6,503 nt of DNA from Tannerella sp. (GCA_031259505.1 JAIRLL010000329.1:1-6503); one strand, 5' to 3'. Shown: positions 1-5,966, counted from the first letter of the stretch. Notes: generated by a model not told the origin, from the letters alone. A program made the numbers and translations.

Positions 1-111
1 GATACCTTCCGGATTCGCAAGATTTTCACAACGAACGTCGTATATGCCGGCGTTCTTTTCCTGACACGAATACAGACTGATTAAAATCAGATAGAATAAA
101 ACTTTTTTCAT
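1..111 (-). CDS. Partial lipoprotein, 5' end only; possible GH78 alpha-L-rhamnosidase
   Basis: Only the first 37 codons of this minus-strand gene are inside the window; the start is the ATG at 111-109. The translation has a Lys-Lys start, a short hydrophobic stretch and a lipobox LYSC with the lipidation cysteine at residue 16, so the product should be a lipoprotein. The mature part contains YDVRCENLANPEGI. From knowledge of the family, Bacteroidales GH78 alpha-L-rhamnosidases often begin with a similar 'L.CE.L.NP.GID' stretch just after the signal sequence. That is the basis of the tentative call, which would mean hydrolysis of terminal alpha-L-rhamnose from plant or microbial glycans. Fewer than 25 mature residues are visible, so another secreted glycan-active enzyme is possible. 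A TAnnTTTG box lies about 30 bases upstream of the start. The presence of a coding region is fairly secure; the family is weakly supported. Confidence 0.65.
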   Translation of the reverse strand, partial: MKKVLFYLILISLYSCQEKNAGIYDVRCENLANPEGI

Positions 112-139
112 TTGTACAATAGTTTATTAATTTTCTATG

Positions 140-147
140 CAAAGATA
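140..147 (-). promoter_or_regulatory. Bacteroides-type -7 box for the partial lipoprotein gene
   Basis: On the minus strand this reads TATCTTTG, an exact match to the TAnnTTTG -7 consensus of the Bacteroides primary sigma factor. It would place the transcription start about 20 bases before the ATG at 111. No good TTTG box is seen 19-21 bases upstream, so the promoter may be weak or activator-dependent. Confidence 0.5.
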
Positions 148-183
148 ATTCTTTCTTTACAACTCTGTTATTTGCGTTTTGAA

Positions 184-540
184 TTATTCCTTCTCAAGTT
201 CCCGGAGTTTTTTAATTGTTTCGTCGGCGACCGCGCTAAATCCCGATTTGCCGGCAACGGTTATTAATTTACCCGCCAGGACAACGATTCTGATTTTCTT
301 TATCGCCCCAACCCTGTTTTCTTCGAGCGCCTCTTTCAGCACATCGAGAGGCTCCCTGATTTCTTCGCTGAAAGCCGTCCAGTCTTCTTCGGTCAAATCG
401 GTTTCCTTTTTCTCCAGTTTTTCAATTGCCTGTTCAATTAGAGCAATCGAATCGTCTACTGTCGACTTGCCCCTGCATCCTGTCAGCAGCAATACGGCAA
501 ACATTCCGGTCATTAAATACAGTAATACAGCTTTTTTCAT
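184..540 (-). CDS. Small helical lipoprotein of unknown function
   Basis: This complete 118-residue protein starts with MKKAV, then a hydrophobic segment to about residue 19, and a lipobox LLTGC with the lipidation cysteine at residue 22. It should be a lipid-anchored periplasmic or surface protein. The mature part is short, charged and rich in Glu, Lys and Leu (about residues 28-75), suggesting amphipathic or coiled-coil helices. It includes a TEEDWTAFSEE segment at residues 50-60. A hydrophobic patch at about residues 82-96 (RIVVLAGKLITVAG) is followed by another charged helix. Small Bacteroidales lipoproteins with a conserved '(D/E)DW' segment, such as the DUF6565-like group, look similar, but the match is from memory and unproven. 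The function is unknown. It lies 72 bases upstream of the partial lipoprotein gene on the same strand and could be cotranscribed with it. A -7 box is present at 587-594. Confidence 0.8.
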   Translation of the reverse strand: MKKAVLLYLMTGMFAVLLLTGCRGKSTVDDSIALIEQAIEKLEKKETDLTEEDWTAFSEEIREPLDVLKEALEENRVGAIKKIRIVVLAGKLITVAGKSGFSAVADETIKKLRELEKE

Positions 541-586
541 TGTTTTCTAAATTTGATGTTAAACATTTTTGTTCTTGAATATGTGG

Positions 587-594
587 CAAAATTA
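587..594 (-). promoter_or_regulatory. Bacteroides-type -7 box for the small lipoprotein gene
   Basis: The minus strand reads TAATTTTG, an exact TAnnTTTG match, ending 46 bases before the ATG at 540. This gives a 5' leader of roughly 40 nt. No convincing -33 element is seen at the expected spacing. Confidence 0.5.
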
Positions 595-675
595 CTTTAA
601 TAATTGAACTTTTGTACGTCGGCCAGTGAAAAAAAATATGCTTCTTCAACTGCATCTCCCCTTTGCGGCTGTTTT

Positions 676-702
676 TGCGTTGTAGAAAACGCACTTTTTT
701 TT
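676..702 (+). terminator. Weak intrinsic-terminator-like hairpin with no clear gene
   Basis: TGCGTT (676-681) and AACGCA (688-693) can form a 6-bp stem with a 6-base loop. One C later comes a run of eight T (695-702). The shape is that of a short plus-strand Rho-independent terminator. No plus-strand gene or promoter upstream explains it. It may stop stray or antisense transcription entering from the left, or it may be chance in AT-rich DNA. Confidence 0.25.
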
Positions 703-820
703 GCGGCAGGTTTATTTTAACGCATAATTTTTTAATGGATGTCCTTAAGGAGGAAATATACCACAATGATGGTATTTTTCGGGGCATGTTGTCGTTTTTG
801 AAAATATTTTTGCGTCTAAA

Positions 821-852
821 GTTGCATATATCCAAAATACACTTTAATTTTG
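821..852 (+). promoter_or_regulatory. Plus-strand promoter upstream of the SusC-like leader
   Basis: GTTG at 821-824 and TAATTTTG at 845-852 are separated by 20 bases. This matches the Bacteroides -33 (TTTG) / -7 (TAnnTTTG) arrangement with 19-21 base spacing. It is the only plus-strand site found between 541 and 1232 with both boxes at the right distance. The transcription start should fall at about 857-861. If it drives the SusC-like operon, the leader is about 375 nt long; otherwise it drives a short transcript ending at the hairpin at 1096-1130. Confidence 0.55.
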
Positions 853-872
853 CCCCGTCATTGATAGAAAAT

Positions 873-1034
873 ATGAAAGCAATATGCGTACATACACTGT
901 TTTTACCGCTGCTTTTCGCACAGAATGCAGAGACGCGCGTCGAGCCATACGTTAATAATAGCATAAAAACGTTAACGGGGGGGGGGCACGCCGCGAATCT
1001 CCCTATAGCCGCTACGGCATATATTTTCCGCTGA
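873..1034 (+). CDS. Candidate 53-codon ORF with a G10 tract; doubtful gene or gene remnant
   Basis: The ATG lies about 15 bases after the predicted start of transcription. The first residues resemble an export signal: a Lys, then VHTLFLPLLF, then AQNAE, which looks like the Ala-Gln cleavage region common in Bacteroidetes. The codons after that have no recognisable family. A run of ten G at 977-986 lies in frame and encodes three Gly. The last part, ending IAATAYIFR, is low in information. With one G less the frame stops at about 1005. With one more it runs to about 1203, through the terminator hairpin, with an implausible composition. It may be a real small secreted peptide, a leader peptide, a decayed gene or chance. 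The promoter-ORF-terminator order is the main argument for it; the odd composition argues against. Confidence 0.2.
   Translation: MKAICVHTLFLPLLFAQNAETRVEPYVNNSIKTLTGGGHAANLPIAATAYIFR
977..986 (+). repeat. Homopolymer run of ten G
   Basis: Ten consecutive G follow GTTAAC. Such runs are prone to slippage during replication and also to sequencing error. The run lies inside the candidate ORF at 873-1034 and inside the predicted leader transcript, so length changes would shift that ORF. Confidence 0.9.
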
Positions 1035-1095
1035 TTTTTCGCAGAAGCGAAACCTGCCATACATTATCCCTATATACATCAAGTTTTTTTCGATA

Positions 1096-1130
1096 CTGCA
1101 CAGCCTTTGTCGGGTTGGGCAGATTTTTTT
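1096..1130 (+). terminator. Intrinsic-terminator-like hairpin 100 bases before the SusC-like gene
   Basis: CTGCACAGCC (1096-1105) pairs with GGTTGGGCAG (1113-1122), giving nine pairs, one of them G-T, and a single A/G mismatch. The loop is the seven bases TTTGTCG. After one A comes a run of seven T (1124-1130). This is a textbook plus-strand Rho-independent terminator shape, placed between the only recognisable promoter and the operon. No extensive alternative pairing was found that would act as an antiterminator; the best were 5-bp matches at 1054-1058 with the right arm and at 926-930 with the left arm. Full termination would require another promoter for the operon in 1131-1232, and none matching the consensus is visible. 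Confidence 0.55.
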
Positions 1131-1232
1131 GCTGTCCGCGTCCATACGTATGCAGGCAACTGCATTTCTCACAGATAAATCCTCAATTATATGAAACATA
1201 CTGAGTTATTAATTATTTAAAATGCTATTTTT
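1131..1232 (+). promoter_or_regulatory. Proximal 5' untranslated region of the SusC-like gene with two nested palindromes
   Basis: No TAnnTTTG box is found here. A perfect 10-bp palindrome CATACGTATG (1143-1152) overlaps a hairpin ATGCAG-GCAA-CTGCAT (1150-1165) whose loop is a GNRA tetraloop. The two cannot fold together, because they share ATG at 1150-1152. The last 50 bases before the start codon are AT-rich, as is usual for Bacteroidetes translation starts, which often lack a Shine-Dalgarno sequence; none is seen. Confidence 0.35.
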
Positions 1233-4200
1233 ATGAAACAGAAATTGACTTTTGTATTTCTATTGTGTTTTGTTTTCGGACTGTCGCACCTGTTGGCACA
1301 ACAAGCCGTGACGGCATCCGGGAACATAGTAAGCGAAGACGACGGAGAGCCTCTGACAGGCGTCGCCGTAGTAGTAAAAGGGACAACCATCGGGACGACA
1401 ACCGATATTGACGGCAATTTCAGATTGAACGTCCCCCGGGATGCGATTCTGGAAATTTCGTACGTAGGCATGATTACGCAGGAAGTCAAAGCCGGACAGG
1501 GGCTGCGTATCGTGCTGAAATCGGACGCCCTTAATCTGGAAGAAGTGATAATCGTGGCCTACGGTACGGCCAAAAAGAGTTCCTTCACAGGCTCGGCGGC
1601 AGCCGTCGGCGCACAGCAGCTTGAGAAACGGGCGGTTTCCAATGTATTGAGCGTGCTGGATGGAAACGTTCCCGGATTGCAGGTACAGTCGTCCACGGGC
1701 AATCCCGGCGCATCGCCTTCGTTCCGTATCCGCGGATTCTCGTCCATCAATTCCTCTTCCGATCCCCTGATAGTGCTCGACGGCGCAATCTTCGACGGCA
1801 GTTTCATGGATATAAATCCGCATGACATCGAGTCGATTACGGTACTCAAGGATGCAGCATCGACGGCGCTGTACGGTTCGAGCGCAGGCAACGGGGTGAT
1901 TCAGGTATCTACCAAATCGGCGAAACTGGCTGCCGGCAACCATCAGGTCGATGTATCCGTTACGCAGGGATTTTCGCGTCGCGGCATCCCCGACTACGAT
2001 CGTCTGGACGCATTCCGGTACTATCCCGCACAGTGGGAAATGCTGAAAAACGTGTACGTGTTCAGCGGCAAGCAGGACGACGCCACAGCCCGCGCCAATG
2101 CATCCAAAAACATTTTCAACCAGCTAAAGTACAATCCGTTCAGAGGCGTTGACAACGACCGGATTGTAGGGACGGACGGGAAACTGAATCCGGCAGCTAC
2201 GGAATTGCTTTTCGGCGACGACCTGGACTGGGCAAGCCAGTCGTACCGCACGGGGCATACGCAGGATTACAACATCTCGTTTTCGTCGAAAACGGAAAAG
2301 AGCGACGCGTATGCGTCCGTCAATTACCGCAACGAACAGGGATATGTGGTCATGACCGGCCTGGCAAGATTCGCCGGACGCGTGAACTACAACATCTATC
2401 CCGTGAAGTGGTTCAAGGCCGGACTAAGCCTTTCGGGTACGCGCACGGACTACGACCGCAATCCGTCCGATGCAGGCGGTTCGACGTACGTCAATCTGGT
2501 TCGTATGACGCGCGTCATGTCGCCGATATATCCGGTACACGAACACGACCTGACAACGGGCGAATACGTGCTCGACGAAGCCGGCGAAAAGAAGTGGGAA
2601 CTCAGTTCGAACCGTCTGGCCGATCCCGGTCGCCACGGCCTGGCCGAAGCAACCCTGAACACGTGGAAAAACAAGCGGGATCAGCTTTCGGCCCGTACAT
2701 ATTTCGATTTCAACGTGTACGACGGACTGAAAATCTCTTTTTCAGGCAATCTGGAAACCCGTAACCTGCGCAACTTCACGTACGAAAACAAACTCGTGGG
2801 CGACGGCGCGCCGATGGGACGCATGAGCATCTACCGCTACGGTTACACCATCCATCAGTTCAACGAAATGATTTCGTATACCAAATCGATCGGCGACCAT
2901 TCCATAGACATCCTGGCCGGACACGAAAATTATTCCTACAACTACGATGTCCTTTCAGGAAGCAAACAGGTCGAAATCGCCTCCGGCCTGTATGAGTTTG
3001 GGAACTTCGTGACAATCAATTCTCTCTCTTCAGGTACTACCAATTACAGAAAAGAAGGATATCTGCTGCGCGCCAACTACGACTACGGAAACAAATACTA
3101 CTTTTCCGGTTCGTTCCGGCACGACGGCAGTTCGCGTTTCCATAAGCTACATAAGTGGGGTAACTTCTGGTCGGCAGGCGTATCGTGGCGAATAGACCAG
3201 GAAGCTTTCCTGCAGGACGTTTCGTGGATAAACAGCCTGAAACTGAGGGCTTCGTTCGGTGAAACCGGGAACGATAATATTGCCAACTATGCCTATATGA
3301 CACTGTACGAACTCGGTATCAACAACCGCGACGAACCGGGTGTATATTTCACCCGATTCGGCAATCCCGATCTGGTCTGGGAATCGGCCGTGTCGGCAGA
3401 TGCAGCCGTGGAGTTTTCGCTGTTCGACCGCCTGTCCGGATCGATAGAATTTTTTGACCATTACAACCGCGATTTGATATTTGAATTGCCGGTTCAGACG
3501 TCTTCCGGTATTCAGAATTATTACAAGAACATCGGGCGGATAGACAATTACGGACTGGAAATAGACTTGAATTATACGGCGTTCCGAAACAGAGACTGGC
3601 GCGTCACCATAGGCGGCAACGCCACGTTGCTGCGGAACGTCATCAAGGAACTGCCGCAGGATGGAATCGTGGACGGAACCAAGCGCTACGCGACAGGCAA
3701 ATCGCGCTACGACTACTGGTTGCGCCAGTACGTGGGCGTTGATCCGGATACGGGCGAAGCGCTCTATATTTTTGACGCCGAAAATCAGACGACCGGCAAG
3801 GACGTGTTCGAAAAAAACGGGCAGACAGTGACCACCACCCTGAACAAGGCCAAGTACGATTACAGCGGCAGCGCCATACCGAAGGTGCAGGGAGGATTCA
3901 CGGCCGCCGTGCGATACGGGAATTTCGACCTCTCGGTGCACACTTCCTATTCGGTCGGTTCGAAACTGATGGACACAAACTACCAGACGCTGATGAACAA
4001 CCGCTATGCCTATGCCATGCATACGGATGTGCTGAAGGCATGGAAGAATCCGGGCGACGTGACGGACGTGCCGCGCCTCGACCAGACACGGAGCGCCGAC
4101 TACGACGGAGCCTCTTCGCGCTGGCTGATCAGCGGCGACTACCTGAACATAAAGAACGTGAATTTTTCATATACGATACCGAAAAAAGTACTGAACACGG

Positions 4201-4358
4201 TAGCTTTCAAGTCGGCGCGCGCAGGTATCAGTACGGAAAATCTGGCAATATTTACCGCACGCCGGGGGCTTAGCCCGCAGGAATCTTTTTCAGGATCGCA
4301 GGGCAATTACTACGTGCCGGCACGCACCTTCACTTTTACATTAAACTTATCTTTCTAA
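1233..4358 (+). CDS. SusC/RagA-family TonB-dependent outer-membrane transporter
   Basis: This 1041-residue protein is a normal full-length SusC-like transporter. It should form a TonB-energised outer-membrane barrel that imports an oligosaccharide or other large nutrient delivered by its SusD-like partner. Residues 1-22 are a signal peptide ending LLAQ. Residues 28-97 form the carboxypeptidase-D-regulatory-like domain typical of SusC proteins. A TonB-box-like EEVIIVAYGT lies at 103-112. The plug spans about 115-230 and carries IRGF (166-169), the SusC signature from DPLIVLDG (177-184) through INPHDIESITVLKDA (194-208), and YGSSAGNGVIQVSTK (214-228). The rest is barrel, ending in the strand TFTFTLNLSF with a terminal Phe, the expected assembly signal. 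There is no STN domain between the signal peptide and residue 28, so direct anti-sigma signalling is unlikely. The next gene starts 19 bases after the stop, so the two are an operon. The substrate cannot be told from sequence. Confidence 0.97.
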   Translation: MKQKLTFVFLLCFVFGLSHLLAQQAVTASGNIVSEDDGEPLTGVAVVVKGTTIGTTTDIDGNFRLNVPRDAILEISYVGMITQEVKAGQGLRIVLKSDALNLEEVIIVAYGTAKKSSFTGSAAAVGAQQLEKRAVSNVLSVLDGNVPGLQVQSSTGNPGASPSFRIRGFSSINSSSDPLIVLDGAIFDGSFMDINPHDIESITVLKDAASTALYGSSAGNGVIQVSTKSAKLAAGNHQVDVSVTQGFSRRGIPDYDRLDAFRYYPAQWEMLKNVYVFSGKQDDATARANASKNIFNQLKYNPFRGVDNDRIVGTDGKLNPAATELLFGDDLDWASQSYRTGHTQDYNISFSSKTEKSDAYASVNYRNEQGYVVMTGLARFAGRVNYNIYPVKWFKAGLSLSGTRTDYDRNPSDAGGSTYVNLVRMTRVMSPIYPVHEHDLTTGEYVLDEAGEKKWELSSNRLADPGRHGLAEATLNTWKNKRDQLSARTYFDFNVYDGLKISFSGNLETRNLRNFTYENKLVGDGAPMGRMSIYRYGYTIHQFNEMISYTKSIGDHSIDILAGHENYSYNYDVLSGSKQVEIASGLYEFGNFVTINSLSSGTTNYRKEGYLLRANYDYGNKYYFSGSFRHDGSSRFHKLHKWGNFWSAGVSWRIDQEAFLQDVSWINSLKLRASFGETGNDNIANYAYMTLYELGINNRDEPGVYFTRFGNPDLVWESAVSADAAVEFSLFDRLSGSIEFFDHYNRDLIFELPVQTSSGIQNYYKNIGRIDNYGLEIDLNYTAFRNRDWRVTIGGNATLLRNVIKELPQDGIVDGTKRYATGKSRYDYWLRQYVGVDPDTGEALYIFDAENQTTGKDVFEKNGQTVTTTLNKAKYDYSGSAIPKVQGGFTAAVRYGNFDLSVHTSYSVGSKLMDTNYQTLMNNRYAYAMHTDVLKAWKNPGDVTDVPRLDQTRSADYDGASSRWLISGDYLNIKNVNFSYTIPKKVLNTVAFKSARAGISTENLAIFTARRGLSPQESFSGSQGNYYVPARTFTFTLNLSF

Positions 4359-4377
4359 CATAAAATCATATAAGCAA

Positions 4378-5880
4378 ATGAAACATTCAAAACATATATC
4401 CGCAATCCTGATTCTGGCCGTATCGGTTTTATTTACAGGATGCAGGGAAGACTATCTGGCTACGCAGCCAACAGATGACGTTTCCGATGAAACGATATAT
4501 TCTTCGCTGGAAAACATACAGCTTATCCTGAACGGCATATACAGCAAGATGGTATCCCAGGACGGCAGCAGCCAGGGACTGGGCGGCGAACCGGGCTATA
4601 TCGTTTCGCGCGAGACGCTGGGCGACGACCTGACGTGGCAAACCAATACGTGGCACAAAACTACCCATCAGTGGACCGCCCACCGCTCGGCTACCAACAG
4701 CGTGACCCAGTTCCCCTGGAGGTACTACTACCGGTGGATTATGAACGCCAATTACATACTGGAAAACATAGAACAGTATGAAACCGTCAACCCGACGCTC
4801 TTCAGCGGCGTGAAAGGCGAGGCGCTCGCCATCCGTGCCTATGCGCACTTCCTGCTGGTGCAGATGTACGGCAAGCGATTTCAGGCGGGAACGGCCAACG
4901 ATCAGCCGGGCGTTCCCGTAAGAACCGATACCTCGCTCGACCCGCAGGCGCGCAACACGGTAGCCCAGGTCTACGAGCAGGTCAACAAAGACCTCGACGA
5001 GGCCATCGGACTGCTGAACGGCTATACGCCCGCCGACGTACAGACGCATATCACGCAGGCCGTGGCATACGGACTGAAGGCGCGCGTGGCGCTGACGCAG
5101 CAGGACTATTCCGCTGCCGCGGCGGCGGCTCACAGCGCCATCGACGTGGCTAAAAAACAGGGCTACAAACTGATGGAAGGCGACGAACTGTACAACGGCT
5201 TTGCCGACATCACCACCGCCACGAAAGAAGCCATCTGGGCGGCGCGCACCAAATCCGACCAGACCGTGTACTTCTATCATTTCATGGCATACATGTCGTG
5301 GAACGACAACACCACGGCCATTCGCCAGGGCGTGAAATCCATTTCGCTCGACACGTACGGGAAGATGTCGCCCACCGACCTGCGACGCAAATGGTGGGAC
5401 CCGGAAGGTTCGAGAGACGACCTTGTCGGAAGCAATTTCAGTTCCTACGTCACCTATCCCGGACAGGTGCGCAAGTTCCGCGCACGCTCGTCGTCCGACC
5501 ATGTCAGCGACTATGCATACGTGCGCATCGCCGAGTTTTATCTCGTCGAAGCCGAAGCGCTGGCCCGACAGGGAAAAGACGCCGAAGCGCAGACCGTATT
5601 GACGGAGTTCGCCATCACGCGCGACCCGGAATATGCCCCCTCGAACACCGGCGACGCCCTGATTGAAGAAATCATGACCCACCGCCGCATCGAGCTTTGG
5701 GGCGAAGGATTCCGATGGTTCGACCTCAAACGCCTGAACATGCCGCTGGACAGGAAGGGGAGCAACTTCGACCTGTCGTTCTGCGCCGTGATGCAAGTCG
5801 ACGCCGGCGACATCCGCTGGCAATGGGCTATCCCGCAGGAAGAATTAGACAGCAACGAACTGATGAAGCCCAACGAATAG
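4378..5880 (+). CDS. SusD/RagB-family nutrient-binding surface lipoprotein
   Basis: This 500-residue protein has a signal sequence with lipobox LFTGC, the lipidation cysteine being residue 22. The acidic residues just after it (CRED) fit surface export in Bacteroidetes. Family landmarks appear in order: the N-terminal DYLATQPTDDVSDETIY region (25-41), the helical segment GEALAIRAYAHFLLVQMYG (147-165), the TPR-like helices to about residue 260, RIAEFYLVEAEALAR (383-397) and the C-terminal signature RRIELWGEGFRWFDLKR (436-452). The C-terminus has an IPQEELDSN stretch like the usual IPQ..I..N ending, so the protein is complete. SusD proteins sit as a lid on the SusC barrel, bind ligand and pass it in. 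Aromatic clusters such as WRYYYRW (114-120) and MSWND (306-310) could contact sugar, but ligand identity is not readable. The gene follows its SusC partner in the usual order. Confidence 0.97.
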   Translation: MKHSKHISAILILAVSVLFTGCREDYLATQPTDDVSDETIYSSLENIQLILNGIYSKMVSQDGSSQGLGGEPGYIVSRETLGDDLTWQTNTWHKTTHQWTAHRSATNSVTQFPWRYYYRWIMNANYILENIEQYETVNPTLFSGVKGEALAIRAYAHFLLVQMYGKRFQAGTANDQPGVPVRTDTSLDPQARNTVAQVYEQVNKDLDEAIGLLNGYTPADVQTHITQAVAYGLKARVALTQQDYSAAAAAAHSAIDVAKKQGYKLMEGDELYNGFADITTATKEAIWAARTKSDQTVYFYHFMAYMSWNDNTTAIRQGVKSISLDTYGKMSPTDLRRKWWDPEGSRDDLVGSNFSSYVTYPGQVRKFRARSSSDHVSDYAYVRIAEFYLVEAEALARQGKDAEAQTVLTEFAITRDPEYAPSNTGDALIEEIMTHRRIELWGEGFRWFDLKRLNMPLDRKGSNFDLSFCAVMQVDAGDIRWQWAIPQEELDSNELMKPNE

Positions 5881-5915
5881 CGCAGGCCGCGTATGGCTTT
5901 AAACCGTTCACATAT

Positions 5916-5966
5916 ACACGGAGAGCACAAAAGAATAAAACGCATATTCTTTATGTGCCTCCGTGT
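5916..5966. repeat. Large imperfect inverted repeat (stem-loop) after the operon
   Basis: Three paired blocks form one long stem. ACACGGAG (5916-5923) pairs with CTCCGTGT (5959-5966), GCACA (5925-5929) with TGTGC (5954-5958), and AAAGAATA (5930-5937) with TATTCTTT (5945-5952). The stem is 21 bp with two single-base bulges (A5924 and A5953) and a 7-base loop. No T-tract follows on either strand, so it is not a standard intrinsic terminator. It could protect the 3' end of the operon mRNA from exonucleases, stop transcription by another route, or be one copy of a dispersed palindromic repeat. Intergenic palindromes with CACGGAG/CTCCGTG arms occur in Bacteroidetes genomes, but this is from memory and copies in this genome were not counted. 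Confidence 0.75.

Larger units (their letters stand above)
541..820. other. AT-rich divergent intergenic DNA, no gene recognised
   Basis: This is the upstream part of the long gap between the minus-strand lipoprotein and the SusC-like gene. Frames are open on both strands but their translations have no protein-like pattern. It holds the minus-strand -7 box at 587-594, a small hairpin with a T-tract at 676-702, and a 6-bp inverted repeat ATACCA/TGGTAT with a 6-base spacer at 758-775. The repeat lies about 45 bases upstream of the plus-strand promoter and could be a regulator site. An AAGGAGG sequence near 748-753 precedes only an 11-codon frame and is not treated as a gene start. Confidence 0.6.
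858..1130 (+). ncRNA. Candidate structured leader RNA or small RNA upstream of the transporter operon
   Basis: This interval is defined by a promoter at its left edge and a terminator-like hairpin at its right edge, giving a predicted transcript of about 270 nt. Inside it are a 10-bp palindrome GACGCGCGTC (932-941), the palindrome CGTTAACG (970-977), a hairpin TTTCGC-AGAA-GCGAAA (1037-1052) and the terminal hairpin (1096-1122). Bacteroides species are known to encode small RNAs next to SusC/SusD-type operons, for example DonS in B. fragilis, though that one is antisense to its target. Three readings are possible: an independent small RNA, a 5' leader with attenuation, or the mRNA of the short ORF at 873-1034. 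No known riboswitch consensus was recognised. The start is estimated from the promoter and is not exact. Confidence 0.35.

Noticed and set aside
548..555. TAAATTTG match to a plus-strand -7 box
   Set aside because: There is no -33 element at the expected distance. It lies just upstream of the minus-strand lipoprotein start, where AT-rich chance matches are common.
805..812. TATTTTTG match to a plus-strand -7 box
   Set aside because: The nearest upstream TTG is only 13 bases away. The site at 821-852 has proper spacing and is preferred.
663..1034. Longer 123-codon plus-strand version of the leader ORF
   Set aside because: Its first 70 codons lie upstream of the predicted transcription start and are AT-rich with a random-looking translation. 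Only the part from 873 is considered.
434..1060. Long minus-strand open frame of 208 codons
   Set aside because: It overlaps the start of the small lipoprotein gene in another frame and crosses AT-rich promoter DNA and the G10 tract. The translation is full of scattered Cys, Lys and Phe with no domain pattern.
821..1130. Invertible (phase-variable) promoter of the Bacteroides type
   Set aside because: No matching inverted repeats flanking the promoter were found. The dyads present are short, local and not arranged around the promoter.
972..1199. Minus-strand frame of 75 codons over the leader
   Set aside because: It runs through the terminator hairpin and the other palindromes, has no -7 box upstream on that strand, and its translation is not protein-like.
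1222..1236. Four-codon frame whose TGA overlaps the SusC-like ATG
   Set aside because: It could be a translational coupling mini-ORF, but such a short frame in AT-rich DNA is expected by chance and has no supporting signal.
3147..4022. 291-codon minus-strand open frame inside the SusC-like gene
   Set aside because: It is antisense to the conserved barrel region and has no promoter or protein-like features.
4429..5823. 464-codon minus-strand open frame inside the SusD-like gene
   Set aside because: It is the mirror frame of a GC-rich coding sequence. The plus-strand frame has clear SusD motifs from end to end, while the reverse translation is rich in Val, Arg and Gly without recognisable motifs.
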